From positions 1 through 6,672 of the forward strand of contig CAYQJO010000234.1 in the NCBI GenBank assembly GCA_964417785.1: a stretch of DNA of 6,672 nucleotides, given 5' to 3'. The notes beneath the pieces are model-generated. The model ran no database searches. It had not been told where the DNA came from and worked only from the letters and a program-made list of their open reading frames with translations. This document shows, in pieces, positions 6,060 through 6,672 of the stretch (the first letter of the stretch is position 1; each line of letters opens with the position of its first letter). The stretch comes from DAOTUL01 sp034437435. GTDB lineage: Bacteria > Chloroflexota > Anaerolineae > Aggregatilineales > Phototrophicaceae. The position numbers and the translations under genes were made by a program.

Positions 6060-6568
6060 AGCGGCAGTTCCAGCTCGATCTCGTCGCGCAGTGGGATATT
6101 GTGTTTCCCGATGAGCGGTATCTGGGGTTTCATCTTGCGGGCCTGGGCCAGTGCGTTCCGATGGATGGCAACCAGTTCAAATCCGTGTGTCTGGAAGAAC
6201 ATCAGCGCCTCCATATTGTCGTTGGTGGTGACAAGCCAGATGCGTTCAAACTCCGCTTCGTGAGCGACGTTTTTGAGTGCTTCGATCAATGCTTTCCCAA
6301 CGCCCATGCCGGATTGAGTGCTGTTCAGAGTGATAATCTCGCAGGAGCCGCCTTCCAGGTTATAAGTCAACAGGCCCGCCGGTTCGGCATCTTCGGGAGC
6401 GCCGGTCAGTTCGGCGACGAAACCGGGCAGGAGATGGGCATAGATCGCTTTACCCCGCGAGACAATCTTGGTCGAACTCCAATGCTGATCGAGAAAGTGC
6501 GCCACCCAGTTACGATCTTCCGGCGCTAAGCTACGGATGGTAAAGAGCCGGTCGGCTTCTTCTTGCAT
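6056..6568 (-). CDS. GNAT-family N-acetyltransferase
   Basis: This 170-residue protein has the GNAT fold. The acetyl-CoA pyrophosphate loop is QSGMGVGKALI at 85-95, matching the Q/R-x-x-G-x-G/A motif A. Motif B follows as VTTNDNMEALMFFQTHGFE at 113-131, where N118 and the F-x-x-x-GF turn are typical. Strand 4 before motif A (CEIITLNS, 76-83) carries E77, a possible general base. GNAT enzymes transfer acetyl groups to amines on small molecules or proteins. The residue pattern does not reveal the substrate, and the C-terminal tail (141-170) is specific to this subgroup. The start at 6568 is supported by AGG 5 bases upstream and by a good promoter. Its TAG overlaps the TAA of the TPR gene at CTAA (6056-6059), so the two genes converge without a terminator between them. 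Confidence 0.88.
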   Translation of the reverse strand: MQEEADRLFTIRSLAPEDRNWVAHFLDQHWSSTKIVSRGKAIYAHLLPGFVAELTGAPEDAEPAGLLTYNLEGGSCEIITLNSTQSGMGVGKALIEALKNVAHEAEFERIWLVTTNDNMEALMFFQTHGFELVAIHRNALAQARKMKPQIPLIGKHNIPLRDEIELELPL

Positions 6569-6601
6569 GACAACCTGCTTTCCTAGCTAAATCGCGTTCA
6601 T

Positions 6602-6631
6602 ATTATATTCTGTGAAGGGCATCACTGCCAC
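6602..6631 (-). promoter_or_regulatory. Sigma-70-type promoter of the GNAT gene
   Basis: On the minus strand, GTGGCA at 6631-6626 (4 of 6 matches to TTGACA) lies 18 bases before a perfect TATAAT at 6607-6602. Transcription would start near 6595, about 27 bases before the ATG at 6568. This is the best-matching promoter in the window. Confidence 0.5.
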
Positions 6632-6672
6632 TTTGCCTTAAACCCCCTCTCATCACTTTTTGATTTAATAGA
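6632..6672. other. Non-coding edge sequence upstream of the GNAT promoter
   Basis: This AT-rich stretch holds a run of five C followed by TCT and a TTTTT tract, but no open frame. CATCACT occurs at 6651-6657 and again at 6620-6626 near the -35, about three helical turns apart. No terminator stem could be found inside the window. Confidence 0.3.

Noticed and set aside
6101..6529. 142-codon open frame on the plus strand
   Set aside because: It is antisense to the GNAT gene, which carries motifs A and B and has a good promoter and ribosome site.
1..6672. CRISPR arrays, tRNA genes, insertion sequences or attachment sites
   Set aside because: No regularly spaced repeats, cloverleaf sequence, transposase or integrase motif or terminal inverted repeats were seen on either strand.

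Overview
The window reads as chromosomal DNA from a free-living, mid-GC bacterium. The TPR protein, the GNAT enzyme, the HerA-like ATPase with its HAS-barrel and the Class I methyltransferase have the feel of Chloroflexota (Anaerolineae-like) proteins. That placement comes from sequence style only; no marker gene is present. No tRNA, rRNA, CRISPR array, insertion sequence or integrase was seen. Coding density is very high, and no stretch of more than about 105 bases lacks a gene.

Right part: a GNAT acetyltransferase (minus strand, 6568 to 6056) and a TPR-repeat protein (plus strand, 5103 to 6059) converge and overlap by 4 bases at their stop codons. A divergent intergenic region of about 100 bases (5000-5102) separates the TPR gene from a run of six genes on the minus strand.

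The minus-strand run, in transcription order, is: (1) a SAM-dependent methyltransferase; (2) a 190-residue protein that looks like a PD-(D/E)XK-type nuclease, 9 bases downstream; (3) a PfkB-family sugar kinase resembling IolC, overlapping gene 2 by 4 bases; then a 71-base gap with its own extended -10 promoter candidate and an inverted repeat; (4) a RecF/OLD-like ABC ATPase (AAA_21 type); (5) a DUF4276-like TOPRIM-type protein overlapping gene 4 by 1 base; (6) a HerA-like HAS-barrel/DUF87 ATPase overlapping gene 5 by 4 bases and cut off by the left edge of the window.

The most interesting part is the tightly coupled set of genes 4 to 6. The ATPase plus separate TOPRIM protein matches the layout of defence pairs such as RloA/RloB (AbiL type) and AriA/AriB (PARIS). 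Here a HerA-type DNA translocase is translationally coupled to the pair, which is not a layout I recognise as a named system. It is a good candidate for an anti-phage or DNA-repair module, but the function is inferred from domains and gene order only.
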